A DNA stretch of 64,000 nt, from NCBI RefSeq assembly GCF_013409255.1, contig NZ_JACCAS010000002.1:3090001-3154000 (forward strand), in the 5' to 3' direction. The position numbers and the translations under genes are program-made. Shown here piece by piece: positions 35,046 through 43,899 of this stretch; the stretch's first letter is position 1, and each line of letters opens with the position of its first letter. The stretch is from Paraburkholderia bryophila. GTDB lineage: Bacteria > Pseudomonadota > Gammaproteobacteria > Burkholderiales > Burkholderiaceae. Below the pieces are notes generated by a model, which was given only the letters and a program-made list of their open reading frames with translations, was not told the origin of the DNA and did no database searches.

Positions 35046-36155
35046 TCAAGGCGAGGTACGAAGCCGCGCGCCGACCAGCCGCGAAGCGAGCCGCTTGAGC
35101 GGCTTTTCCCCCAGCGCGACGGCCAGCAGCGCGCCGACCGCGACGGCATCGGCGAGCAGGCCGAGCGGGTAGTTGAGGTAACCGTCCGTGGCCGCATACA
35201 GCACCGAATCGACCACGAGCGAAATCACCGCGCCGGCGATAAAGCACAGCAGCCCCTTGCGGCCGATCACGCCGACCCACGGCAGCCATTGCGCGAGTTT
35301 CCTGGCCCAGCCAAGCTGAATCAGATTCGCGACGAGCCATGCAATCGCAAGAAAATTGACCGCGCGCAGATAGGACAGGTTCTGTTTGAAACTCGCATCG
35401 AGCGGCTCGCGCTCGATAAACAGTTTGTAGTAAGCCCCGGCCGCCACCGCGGCGAACGCCAGCACGCTGACCAGCCAGCCGAACCGGTGCGCACTGATGC
35501 GCTGATACACCGGCTGGCAACGGGCCAGCACGCCGAGCACGAACAGCAATTGCCACGCGAACGGGTTGAAGTCCCACTGCATGTCCGGCGCGGCGGGCAA
35601 ATACGCGGTGATCGCCGGGGCGCCTGCCCACAGCGCGACGCTGCCGGCCAGCAACCACCACGGCTTGCTGCGCGCGAGCGGCAGGATCATCGGCACCAGT
35701 GCGGCGAAGAACGCGTACATCGGCAGCACGGAGGCGAGATACGGCTGGCGGCGGAACAGCAGGATGTCGCGCAACGCGGCGACGGGGGCGTCCATCAGAT
35801 CGTCCAGGTCGGTGGTGGCGAGATTCGGCCCGTCGATGCTGAACGCCGTCAGCACCGCGCTGACTAGCAGCATCAGCGCGGCAGTGACCAGGAACGCCCG
35901 GTAGATTTCCAGCGAACGCCGCAGGAAGCGGCCGCGCGCGATCGTCTCATTGCGCCGTTCGGCCAGCGCCGCGTAGGCCGTGGCGGTGGCGAAGCCGCCC
36001 AGGAACACGAAGACTTCGGCGGCATCGCACAGCGCGTAAGCGTGCAGCGTGACGCGCGACAGAATGCTGCCGCCAATATGGTCGACGACGATGATCAGAA
36101 GGACCAGTCCGCGGAAAAAGTCGAGCTCGATCAGACGGGATTGCGATGCTTGCAT
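35046..36155 (-). CDS. opgC: OpgC-type membrane protein (glucan succinylation)
   Basis: 369 residues with about ten membrane helices. Opening RLIELDFFRGLVLLIIVVDH and FVFLGGFATATAYA match the OpgC/acyltransferase-3-like family, which transfers succinyl or other acyl groups to osmoregulated periplasmic glucans. There is no opgGH nearby. The stop directly abuts the start of the secreted esterase (35046/35045), indicating a two-gene operon. Confidence 0.88.
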   Translation of the reverse strand: MQASQSRLIELDFFRGLVLLIIVVDHIGGSILSRVTLHAYALCDAAEVFVFLGGFATATAYAALAERRNETIARGRFLRRSLEIYRAFLVTAALMLLVSAVLTAFSIDGPNLATTDLDDLMDAPVAALRDILLFRRQPYLASVLPMYAFFAALVPMILPLARSKPWWLLAGSVALWAGAPAITAYLPAAPDMQWDFNPFAWQLLFVLGVLARCQPVYQRISAHRFGWLVSVLAFAAVAAGAYYKLFIEREPLDASFKQNLSYLRAVNFLAIAWLVANLIQLGWARKLAQWLPWVGVIGRKGLLCFIAGAVISLVVDSVLYAATDGYLNYPLGLLADAVAVGALLAVALGEKPLKRLASRLVGARLRTSP

Positions 36156-36698
36156 GGTGTGACGCCAAAAGCAGCCTCGTGGGACGGCGCGCTGCTTCAG
36201 CGCGGCAAACGTCTCAAGTGACTTTGGAAATGGGGGCGAGCTGCGGCGGATGAATGATCTACGCGCTCGGCGTCGCCGTTTTCAATCGGGCGGCCTGGGG
36301 CAGGCTCGATTGCAGAGGGCAGTAAAAATGACCCGTGTGACGACGCTGAGTTCCGCTGCAGCGCCGCGAAAGCTTACGATTATATTTCTTTCCGTGACAG
36401 AGCTTGGGCGAGTCGGGTAGCGCGCCGAGCGCGAAAAGCAGCCCAAAACCGGCCTGTACTTCAGTCAGGGCGGCGCGCTGCCGTTTACCTGAATGAGCGC
36501 CGCGATAAAAGGGGCGCTTGCACGAAGTGGAGATTTCGCAACAATTTGAGATATCGACGTGACACCCGATGGACGTGCAGCTAACGGCGTGTGAGGATTT
36601 CCTGAAGGCGCACGGGGGCCGTTGAAAGCCCTGACAAAGCGTCAAGAACAAAGCGGTTGGATCGAGTTGTCCGATTACTCGAGTGCAGGGAGATCATC
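36156..36698. other. Intergenic region between opgC and the porin gene
   Basis: 543 bp without a credible gene: the only long frame (minus strand, 36259-36651) is Cys/Arg-rich and lacks any family feature. A small hairpin (GCGCTG/CAGCGC near 36190) lies in the opgC leader. The region probably carries the porin promoter and regulatory sites; no clear -35/-10 pair was identified. Confidence 0.45.
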
Positions 36699-37859
36699 AT
36701 GAACAAGCAAGTGTTCGCGCTGGCTGTCTCCACCGCTTTGTCCGCCGCTTTTGCCCAGTCTGCCTCCGCGCAGACCAGTGTGACGCTGTACGGCGTACTC
36801 GATGAGGGCATCAACTACACCAATAATGTCGGCCGCGGCCACGTCTACGAACTGGCGAGCGGCGACGCGCAAGGCAGCCGCTGGGGCCTGAAAGGCGCCG
36901 AGGAACTGGGCGGCGGCCTGAAGGCGATCTTCCAGCTCGAAAACGGCTTCGACGTCAGCTCCGGACGCCTCAATCAGGGCGGCCGGATGTTCGGCCGCCA
37001 GGCCTTCGTGGGTATCAGTTCGGATACTTTCGGCAGCTTGACGTTCGGGCGCCAGTACGATTCGGTGGTCGACTACCTGGCGCAGACCACGGCCAACGGC
37101 AATTGGGCCGGCGAACTGTTCTCGCACCCGTACGACAACGACAACACCGACAACTCGTTTCGTCTCGACAACTCGGTCAAGTTCACCAGCCCGTCGATCT
37201 CCGGCTTCCAGTTCGGCGGCGTCTACAGCTTCAGCAACGACACCAACTTCGCCAATAACCGCGCGTACAGTTTCGGCGGCCAATATACGTATGGCGGCCT
37301 GCTGGTCGCCGCCGCTTATCTGCAGGCCGACAATCCGGGCAATGGCGCGAACGGCGCGATCACCGCGAACGACGCCAGCTTCATCGCCGGGCGCATGCGC
37401 GTGTTCGGCGGCGGCATCACGTACACGTTCGGTCCGGCGACGGCCGGCTTCGTTTATACCAACTCGAATTATCTGGATCCGACCGGCAACGGTTATCTCG
37501 GCATCACGCCGCTCGTGCCGCCGGGTATTTTGCTGAACTCGCTGAAGTATCAGAACTTCGAGGTGAACGGCAAATATCAGGTGTCGCCGATGCTGTTCGT
37601 CGGCGCGCAATATGTCTACACGATGGAAAGCTACGACGCGTCGAATGGCGGCGTGAAGCCGCGCATTCACTCGTTTGGTTTGATGGCGGATTACAACCTG
37701 TCCAAACGCACCGACGTCTACATTCAGGGCGAGTATCAGCAGGTGACGGGCGACTCGACCTACACGATTCTGGACGATGCGTTCACGCCCGGCACCCAGT
37801 CGCCTTCGTCGACGTCGAAGCAGGTCGTAGTGCGCGCGGCGATACGGCATAAGTTCTAG
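36699..37859 (+). CDS. Gram-negative trimeric porin (OmpC-like)
   Basis: 386 residues, ATG 36699 after GGGAG. Sec signal ending ASA-QTSVTLYG, then a 16-strand outer-membrane barrel of the Burkholderiales type. Hallmarks are SVTLYGVLDEGINYTNN, SRWGLKGAEELGGGLKAIFQLENGF, RQAFVGISSDTFGSLTFGRQYD, and a C-terminal aromatic strand VVVRAAIRHKF. A general diffusion channel; ion preference unknown. Single gene. Confidence 0.95.
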   Translation: MNKQVFALAVSTALSAAFAQSASAQTSVTLYGVLDEGINYTNNVGRGHVYELASGDAQGSRWGLKGAEELGGGLKAIFQLENGFDVSSGRLNQGGRMFGRQAFVGISSDTFGSLTFGRQYDSVVDYLAQTTANGNWAGELFSHPYDNDNTDNSFRLDNSVKFTSPSISGFQFGGVYSFSNDTNFANNRAYSFGGQYTYGGLLVAAAYLQADNPGNGANGAITANDASFIAGRMRVFGGGITYTFGPATAGFVYTNSNYLDPTGNGYLGITPLVPPGILLNSLKYQNFEVNGKYQVSPMLFVGAQYVYTMESYDASNGGVKPRIHSFGLMADYNLSKRTDVYIQGEYQQVTGDSTYTILDDAFTPGTQSPSSTSKQVVVRAAIRHKF

Positions 37860-37889
37860 GCGAACGCAGGTGGCGATTGCGTGAACGGC

Positions 37890-38219
37890 TCAGTTCATCA
37901 CGTAATGCTGAAACAGAATCCCGACTACCACGCCGACCGGAATGCCGAAGCTTCGGCCGCGCAGCGTCGCGCTTAAATCCTCGTCGAGGACGAAGCTGCA
38001 GCGGCGCTCGCGCCACACGGTTTTATACGCCAGTGGTTTCGCGCCGACGATTACGACGGCGATCAGCACCGTCACGACGACCTGCCCAAATGCGTGCAAC
38101 TGGGCCGTGAACGGCGAAAGCTCGCCGGCATTGCATAGCAGCACCATGACGACGGCAGCGATCAACGCGCCGAAGAAAAAACCGTTGATGAACCGGTTTG
38201 CCGATTGAAGAGAATCCAC
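37890..38219 (-). CDS. Small membrane protein of unknown function
   Basis: 109 residues from a GTG start at 38219 with GAGG six bases upstream. Three hydrophobic segments (FINGFFFGALIAAVVMVLLC, FGQVVVTVLIAVVIVGAKPL, FGIPVGVVVGILFQHYVM) and a basic central loop. I do not recognise the family. Convergent with the porin gene 30 bp away. Confidence 0.55.
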   Translation of the reverse strand: MDSLQSANRFINGFFFGALIAAVVMVLLCNAGELSPFTAQLHAFGQVVVTVLIAVVIVGAKPLAYKTVWRERRCSFVLDEDLSATLRGRSFGIPVGVVVGILFQHYVMN

Positions 38220-38444
38220 TGCAACCTCAACGCGTTCGCCACCAGGATAAACGTGACGAACGTAAAAAATAGACGGACGGGAAGGGTGTTCGATTTAATC
38301 GACCCGCGACGCGTTGCAATCCAGCGCGAGGCGAGTCGTTTCGAAACGACCCGTCAGAATATTTTCTTTGGCTGCTGCTACCTAGCGTCCGTTTCCCAAC
38401 GCCTCACGCGATAAGTCGGAAACGACCGCCGCAGAAATGGCCGC

Positions 38445-39032
38445 CTACTCGCCCAACAGATTCAGTTTCGCGTACTGCAGCAGCATGATCGTCTTGCCGT
38501 CGACGATCTCGCCGCGCTCGATCATCGCGAGTGCGTCGTCCACCGGCAACTCCAGCACCTCGATATCTTCGCCTTCATCCGCGATGCCGCCGCCTGCGCC
38601 GACCTTCGCCACCGCGTCGTATTCGGCGACGAAAAAGTGCAGCTTCTCCGTGACCGAGCCGGGGCTCATGAACGCTTCGAACACCTTGCGCACGTCGTGC
38701 ACGCGGTAGCCGGTTTCCTCTTCCACCTCCGCGCGAATCCGTTCTTCGGGCGACGCGGCTTCCAGCAGCCCGGCCGGCGCCTCGATCAACATGCCGTGAT
38801 GACCGTTGACGAACGCCGGCAGTCGGAATTGCCGCGTCAGCACCACCGTGCGGCGGCGCGGATCGTACAGCAGCAGGGTGGCGCCGTTGCCGCGGTCGTA
38901 GGTTTCGCGGCTTTGGCGCTGCCAGCTACCGTCGGCGCGTTGATAGTCGAAGGTGGTTTTCTTCAGCACGTACCAGTCGTCCGACAGCACTTCGACGTCG
39001 ACGATACGGACCCGTCCGGCGGTTTGGTTCAT
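38445..39032 (-). CDS. nudK: NudK-like Nudix hydrolase (GDP-mannose pyrophosphatase type)
   Basis: 195 residues. Nudix box GLLEAASPEERIRAEVEEET, one residue shorter in spacing than the consensus but the same as in E. coli NudK. The following FEAFMSPGSVTEKLHFFVAE and the opening VLSDDWYVLKKTTFDYQR are diagnostic of the NudK branch, which splits sugar nucleotides such as GDP-mannose. Start at 39032; the frame reaches 39134, but the extension overlaps a divergent operator region. Divergent from the DeoR regulator. Confidence 0.9.
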   Translation of the reverse strand: MNQTAGRVRIVDVEVLSDDWYVLKKTTFDYQRADGSWQRQSRETYDRGNGATLLLYDPRRRTVVLTRQFRLPAFVNGHHGMLIEAPAGLLEAASPEERIRAEVEEETGYRVHDVRKVFEAFMSPGSVTEKLHFFVAEYDAVAKVGAGGGIADEGEDIEVLELPVDDALAMIERGEIVDGKTIMLLQYAKLNLLGE

Positions 39033-39110
39033 GGCTCGCTTCCTGTTTTCATGCTTCCTGTTTGCATGGACAAAGGACAAAGCGGTCGGCACCGCATGCG
39101 AATCATGGTA

Positions 39111-39146
39111 TCGTGCAGTTTCGTGCAAAAACAAGTGATTTCGTGC
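39111..39146. promoter_or_regulatory. Three TCGTGCA direct repeats (candidate DeoR-family operators)
   Basis: TCGTGCA occurs at 39111-39117, 39121-39127 and 39140-39146, starts separated by 10 and 19 bp, close to one and two helical turns, so all face the same side of the DNA. The last two extend to TTTCGTGCAA. DeoR-family proteins commonly bind TTCG-containing direct repeats. The array lies 42-77 bp upstream of the DeoR regulator start and about 80 bp from the divergent nudK start. Confidence 0.6.
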
Positions 39147-39187
39147 AATCGCGTTGAAATGCCCCTGACACCGACGAGACTCTCACC

Positions 39188-39943
39188 GTGCTGACTTCGC
39201 AAAGAAAACAACTGATCCTCGAGGCGTTGAAGCGCAACGGGCAGGTGATCGCCAAGACGCTGAGTGTCGAATTCGACGTGTCCGAAGACACGATCCGCCG
39301 CGATCTGCGCGAGCTCGCCGCTGAAGGCCAGCTTCAGCGCGTGCATGGCGGCGCGTTGCCGGCCTCGCCGGCGGCGGTGGATTTCGCCGGGCGCGAGCGG
39401 ATCGAGTCGGTGTCGAAAGCGGCGATCGGCCGCGCCGCCGCGGGCATGATCGCGCCGGGCCAGATCGTGTTCGTCGACGGCGGCACGACGGCCGTGCAAC
39501 TGGCGCGTCATCTGCCGCGCGACTTGCGGGCCACGATCGTCACGCATAGCCCGAGTATCGCGGTTGAACTCGCCGAGCACGCGCAACTTGAGGTCGTGAT
39601 GATCGGCGGCCGTTTGTTCCGGCATTCGATGGTCAATGTGGGCGCGGCCGCCATCGAAACGCTCAGCCATATTCGCGCCGATCTGTTTTTCATGGGCGCG
39701 ACCGGCGTGCATCCGCAAGCGGGTCTGAGCACCGGCGATCGCGAGGAGGCCTACGTGAAGCGCGCGTTCGCTGAGCATGCGGCGGAGACGGTGGTGTTGG
39801 CGTCGGCGGAGAAGCTGCATGCGGCGTCGGCGTACAAGATCGCGGACGTGACGGCGGCCAGTGCGATCGTCGTGGAACGCGGCACGGCCGAGGCGCTCAC
39901 CGCGCCATTCGAGGCGCTTGGTATCACGATCGTGCGAGCGTAA
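39188..39943 (+). CDS. DeoR/GlpR-family transcriptional regulator
   Basis: 251 residues from GTG 39188. The N-terminal DeoR helix-turn-helix includes SEDTIRRDLRELAAEGQLQR and VHGGAL; the C-terminal sugar-phosphate-sensing domain has VFVDGGTTAVQLARHL, THSPSIAVEL, VVMIGGRL and DLFFMGATGV. Usually represses sugar or nucleoside catabolism and responds to a phosphorylated sugar. No catabolic operon is adjacent; the divergent nudK (a sugar-nucleotide hydrolase) and its own promoter are the likely targets through the TCGTGCA array. Confidence 0.92.
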   Translation: MLTSQRKQLILEALKRNGQVIAKTLSVEFDVSEDTIRRDLRELAAEGQLQRVHGGALPASPAAVDFAGRERIESVSKAAIGRAAAGMIAPGQIVFVDGGTTAVQLARHLPRDLRATIVTHSPSIAVELAEHAQLEVVMIGGRLFRHSMVNVGAAAIETLSHIRADLFFMGATGVHPQAGLSTGDREEAYVKRAFAEHAAETVVLASAEKLHAASAYKIADVTAASAIVVERGTAEALTAPFEALGITIVRA

Positions 39944-40342
39944 TTCATCGCGGTTCCAGCGCTTTTCGAAGGCATCCCATGCTGAATCCGTTATTTTCGA
40001 GATAGCGGACAAAATTTGACGCACCCTGCCACGAATCAGCGCGATAATCGCGGCCTTTGCCCTTCGCTGGGCAGACAAAAAGGCAACTCACGGTAGTTCA
40101 AAGGTCAATCAGATCGAATGCGGCGCAACCGGAACATGGGTCGTCGCAGATCGCCGGTACGCACGGGCGCGCATGAGCGCCTGTGGTTCGAACACCTCCT
40201 TCGTGGTTCCACTGCCGTCCCGCACGCGAGCGCCTGCGTGCGTGTCAGCTCGCGCGTCGTCGCGCCTGCGGCAGCGGGGAAGCAGGGGAAGCGCGCGTGT
40301 TCCGCCGACGGGTTGCCGCCGTGTTCACTTAAGGAGAAGTCC
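39944..40342. other. Intergenic region upstream of molybdohydroxylase cluster A
   Basis: 399 bp between co-directional genes. An in-frame extension of the next gene back to 40118 is open but low in conservation signs and lacks a ribosome-binding site, so I treat it as non-coding leader. It presumably contains the cluster promoter; no convincing -35/-10 found. Confidence 0.45.
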
Positions 40343-43171
40343 ATGGGGAAACTCGACCTTTCGCGTCGTAGTTTTCTGAAGGCCAGCGTCGTGGCGGGTG
40401 TGTCGGTGTATCTCGCGCCGATGGGCAGCCGCGCATTCGCTGCATTGTTCGAAGAGAAAATTCTGACGCCGATGCAGTGGGACGCGGCCAACGGTCAGGC
40501 GAAATTCCGTATCGACGGTGTCGCCAAGGTGACCGGTGCGAAAGTGTTCGCACGCGACATTCGCGCCACCGACATGCCTCACTGGCCGCAGCAGCAGTCG
40601 CACGCTTTCATTCTGCGCACCACGCAGGCCGACCGTAGCTACGAAGGTTTCGACCTGTCGCTGCTGGGCGCCGATCTGCAACCCGACCGGGTGGTGACGG
40701 CGGCCGATCTGACGCGCGACGGCCTGATCTTCCCGGCCTTCTACGGCGACGACATGCTGCTGCCGCCGGGCAAGACGCCCGCGTACCTCGGCCAGGCGGT
40801 CGCGATCCTGATCTATCACGACTTCGCGCGTTTCCGCTTCGCGAAGAACACGCTGAAGTTCCAGGATCAGATCATCCGCTACGGCGCGCAGACGGGGCCG
40901 CTCGAACGCGATCCGTGGGGCACGTTCCGCTTCGTGCGGGTCGGCGGCAAGACGCCGTACGACGACGATGTCTTCTCCAGCCTCAAAGACGCGCCGGTGT
41001 TTCCGAGCATGATGCGCAAGCACAAGCCGGTGTGGCCCGACGGCGTCGAGCACGGCAAGCTGGACGAGCAGGGCATGTTCCACGCCGCGCAAATCCAGCA
41101 GAACCTCGATCACCCGTCGGCGGACTGGCTGGTGATAGAGCGCGAGTACAACACGCAGTCGATCGATACCGCCGCGCTCGAGCCCGACAACGCGAACTGC
41201 TGGTACGACGCCGCGACGCAATCGCTGCACATGGTGGTGCCGACCCAGGCGCCGTCCGAAGTGGTCGATAGCGCGGCCGGCATGGTCGCGAAGTGCGCGT
41301 TCCCGGTGAAGAATCTGTTCATTCACCCGTGCTACACGGTCGGTTACGGCTCGAAGGATCACTTCAACGTGCCGTTCTACGGTCTCGTCTGCGCGATGTA
41401 TGCGGACGGCCGCCCCGTGCGTCTCGCCAACGACCGCTACGAGCAGTTCCAGACCTCGTTGAAGCGCCACGCGTTCAAGATGAACTACCGCATCGCCGTC
41501 GATAAAAAGACCGGTCTGCTGCAATCGTTCAAGGCGGAGATGGAAGCGGACGGCGGCGGGCGCTGCAACTTTTCGCCTTCCGTGGCAATGGTGGGCGCGA
41601 CCGCCGCGCAGTCGATCTATTACTTCCCGAGCAACGATCTGTCGGCGGTGGCGATTGCGTCGCGCGCGATCGACGCCGGTTCCGCGCGTGGCTACGGTAC
41701 GCTGCAGAGCATGGCCGCGACCGAAATGATGGTCGACGAAATCGCCGCGCAACTGAAGCTCGATCCGATCGATTTCCGCCTGAAGAACGCGTTGCGCTCC
41801 GGCATGAAGAACACGCAAGGTGCGGTGCCGGCCGGCGCGATTCGTGTGGACGATGTGTTGAACAAGGCCAAGGTGCATCCGCTGTGGGTGAATCGCGCGA
41901 AGCGCAAGGCCGAGTTCGAAGCCGCGCATCCGGGCAAGCGTTACGGCGTGGGTTTCGCGTGCGTGCAGAAGGACTTCGGCACCGGCGCGGAGACTTCGTT
42001 CGCGAAGGTCGAATTTAGCGCCGACGGCAAGATCAGTTTGCAGCACACGGCCGCCGAAATCGGCACCGGCGTATCGACCTCGCAGGCCGTCGCGGTCGCG
42101 AAATGGCTCGGCAAGCCGGCCACCGACGTCCATGTCGCGATCACCGACTGGCCGGATCTGCCGGTCGTTACGAGCGGCGATCCGTACATGATGTCGCAGT
42201 CCGATCAGGACAAGCTCGCGGCGAATCCGCGGTGGTCGCCGGGTTATGCGTCGCCGTCGAGCGCGACCAACTCCGCGTTCTATTTCACGCACAGCACGCG
42301 CGAAGCGGCGCGAGTCGTGTTCGCGCACGGTCTGTGGCCGGCGGCGATGGCGATCTGGCGTCAAGGCGGGGGCGGCGGTCAGGCCGCGCCGCTGGTGGTG
42401 CGGATCGAAGACGCGCGCTGGGTCGACGGCAAGCTGTCGGCGGCGGGGCTCGAGGCGTTGCCGTTCGAACAGCTCGCTAAGAAAGCGCACGAACTCGGTC
42501 TCGTGACCGGCGCGACCGTGCACGTGTTCAATCGCTGGCAATGGACCGAAGCGGACTTCGAGATCGACGGCGCCATCGAGCGCTTGCCGCTCGATGGCCT
42601 CGCGCTGCGCTACGGCGACAACGCCCCGGACGAGCGCAAGAAACTGCAGACCACGGCGAATCGGTATCGCGTGCTGGATCGTCAGCGCGTGTTCATTCCG
42701 CCGGTTCAGCGCAACAACGCGGCCGTGACGTACTACAGCGCGGTCGGCACGCTGGTCGAACTGTCGGTGCATGAAGCGAGCGGCAAGGTGGACCTGCTCG
42801 CGCATCACTCGATCATGGAGTGCGGCAATCAGATCTCGCCGCAACTCGTGTCGGGCCAGTTGCAAGGCGGTCTGGCGATGGGCATCGGCCACGCGCTGCA
42901 CGAGTATCTGCCGCTGTACGAAGACGGTCCGGGCAACGGCACGTGGAACTTCAACCGTTACCACTTGCCGCGCGCGACGGACGTCGCCGTCTGGACCCAG
43001 ACCGGCGAAGTGTTGCCGCCGCTCACCGAGACCGATCCGCCGAAGGGCATTGCCGAAGTGGTGATGATTCCGGTGGTCGGCGCGATCGTGAATGGGATCG
43101 CGCATGCGATCGGGCATCGGTTTACCGATCTGCCGGTTACCCCGCAACGTATTCAGGAGGTGCTCGCATGA
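40343..43171 (+). CDS. Xanthine-oxidase-family molybdopterin-binding large subunit (cluster A), exported
   Basis: 942 residues, ATG 40343 after AAGGAG. Perfect twin-arginine motif SRRSFLK (residues 7-13), so the enzyme is folded before export. The body is the aldehyde-oxidase/xanthine-dehydrogenase large subunit arranged as in isoquinoline oxidoreductase and membrane aldehyde dehydrogenases, but longer than the usual 730-770. The catalytic Glu lies in PPKGIAEVVMIPV near the C terminus (GIAE instead of the common GxGE). The next genes, overlapping by four bases each, encode the 2Fe-2S and triheme cytochrome c subunits. Likely oxidises an aldehyde or N-heterocycle in the periplasm with electrons to cytochrome c; substrate unknown. 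Confidence 0.88.
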   Translation: MGKLDLSRRSFLKASVVAGVSVYLAPMGSRAFAALFEEKILTPMQWDAANGQAKFRIDGVAKVTGAKVFARDIRATDMPHWPQQQSHAFILRTTQADRSYEGFDLSLLGADLQPDRVVTAADLTRDGLIFPAFYGDDMLLPPGKTPAYLGQAVAILIYHDFARFRFAKNTLKFQDQIIRYGAQTGPLERDPWGTFRFVRVGGKTPYDDDVFSSLKDAPVFPSMMRKHKPVWPDGVEHGKLDEQGMFHAAQIQQNLDHPSADWLVIEREYNTQSIDTAALEPDNANCWYDAATQSLHMVVPTQAPSEVVDSAAGMVAKCAFPVKNLFIHPCYTVGYGSKDHFNVPFYGLVCAMYADGRPVRLANDRYEQFQTSLKRHAFKMNYRIAVDKKTGLLQSFKAEMEADGGGRCNFSPSVAMVGATAAQSIYYFPSNDLSAVAIASRAIDAGSARGYGTLQSMAATEMMVDEIAAQLKLDPIDFRLKNALRSGMKNTQGAVPAGAIRVDDVLNKAKVHPLWVNRAKRKAEFEAAHPGKRYGVGFACVQKDFGTGAETSFAKVEFSADGKISLQHTAAEIGTGVSTSQAVAVAKWLGKPATDVHVAITDWPDLPVVTSGDPYMMSQSDQDKLAANPRWSPGYASPSSATNSAFYFTHSTREAARVVFAHGLWPAAMAIWRQGGGGGQAAPLVVRIEDARWVDGKLSAAGLEALPFEQLAKKAHELGLVTGATVHVFNRWQWTEADFEIDGAIERLPLDGLALRYGDNAPDERKKLQTTANRYRVLDRQRVFIPPVQRNNAAVTYYSAVGTLVELSVHEASGKVDLLAHHSIMECGNQISPQLVSGQLQGGLAMGIGHALHEYLPLYEDGPGNGTWNFNRYHLPRATDVAVWTQTGEVLPPLTETDPPKGIAEVVMIPVVGAIVNGIAHAIGHRFTDLPVTPQRIQEVLA

Positions 43172-43899
43172 CGGCCCCCAAGCAAGATTTGACGAACGCC
43201 GCGAGCCAGACGGGTGGTGCGGCGGTGGCTTCTGGTGTTGTCGCCAGTGCGCCGGCCGCTGCGTCAGCGGCTCCGGTCGCTGCTGCGTCCGCATCCGCCG
43301 GCGCTGCCGCCAGCGCGCCCGCCGCCGCTGCGGTCGAGCGTCCGTTGACGCATTTCCGCACGCTGCCGCTGTCGATCAAGGTCAACGGTGAGATCGTCGG
43401 TCCGACCGACGTGCCCGCCGGACTCATGATGATCGACTACCTGCACGAGTATCTGCATCTGACCGGGTCGCGTCTCGGCTGTGGCCAGGGCGTCTGCCAC
43501 GCGTGCGTGGTGATCGTCGACAAACCGGACGGCACCAGCGAAGAAGTGCGCACCTGCATCACCGGTGCGAATTTCTTCCACGGCAAAACCATTCGCACGA
43601 TCGAAGGCCACGCGAAGCGCAACGACGCGGGCGAGGTGATCGGCGTGTCGCCGATCCAGCAGAAGTTTCTCGAGCACTTCAGCTTTCAGTGCGGCTACTG
43701 CACGCCGGGTTTCGTCAACGCGGCCACGGTGTTGATCGAACGTCTGCAGCGTCAACCGGTTGCCAAAGACAAGGTCGAAGCGACCATCACCGAAGCGCTG
43801 AACGACCACATCTGCCGCTGCACGGGTTACGTGCGCTACTACGAAGCCGTCAAGGAAGTCGTGCTGACGACGCCTGGCCTCGTCAAGGAAGCCGCATGA
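43168..43899 (+). CDS. 2Fe-2S subunit of molybdohydroxylase cluster A with Ala-rich N-terminal extension
   Basis: 243 residues, ATG 43168 within the upstream stop and after a strong AGGAGG. The plant-type cluster is GCGQGVCHACVVIVD with a later RTC; the second cluster is FQCGYCTPGF plus HICRCTGYVRY. Together they carry electrons from molybdopterin towards the cytochrome. About 60 N-terminal residues before the ferredoxin fold are almost pure Ala/Ser/Val/Pro, absent from cluster B's 151-residue subunit. It has no signal peptide of its own, so it would be exported piggyback with the Tat-bearing large subunit. Confidence 0.9.
   Translation: MTAPKQDLTNAASQTGGAAVASGVVASAPAAASAAPVAAASASAGAAASAPAAAAVERPLTHFRTLPLSIKVNGEIVGPTDVPAGLMMIDYLHEYLHLTGSRLGCGQGVCHACVVIVDKPDGTSEEVRTCITGANFFHGKTIRTIEGHAKRNDAGEVIGVSPIQQKFLEHFSFQCGYCTPGFVNAATVLIERLQRQPVAKDKVEATITEALNDHICRCTGYVRYYEAVKEVVLTTPGLVKEAA

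Noticed and set aside
36259..36651. 130-codon minus-strand frame upstream of the porin
   Set aside because: Cys-rich and basic with no family features and no convincing start; lies in what should be the porin promoter region.
40118..40342. 75-codon extension of the cluster A large subunit
   Set aside because: It would bury the perfect twin-arginine motif deep inside the protein; a start right before the motif has AAGGAG.
40325..43294. 989-codon minus-strand open frame opposite the cluster A large subunit
   Set aside because: Antisense shadow of a well-supported gene; composition is Arg/His-rich and has no family features.
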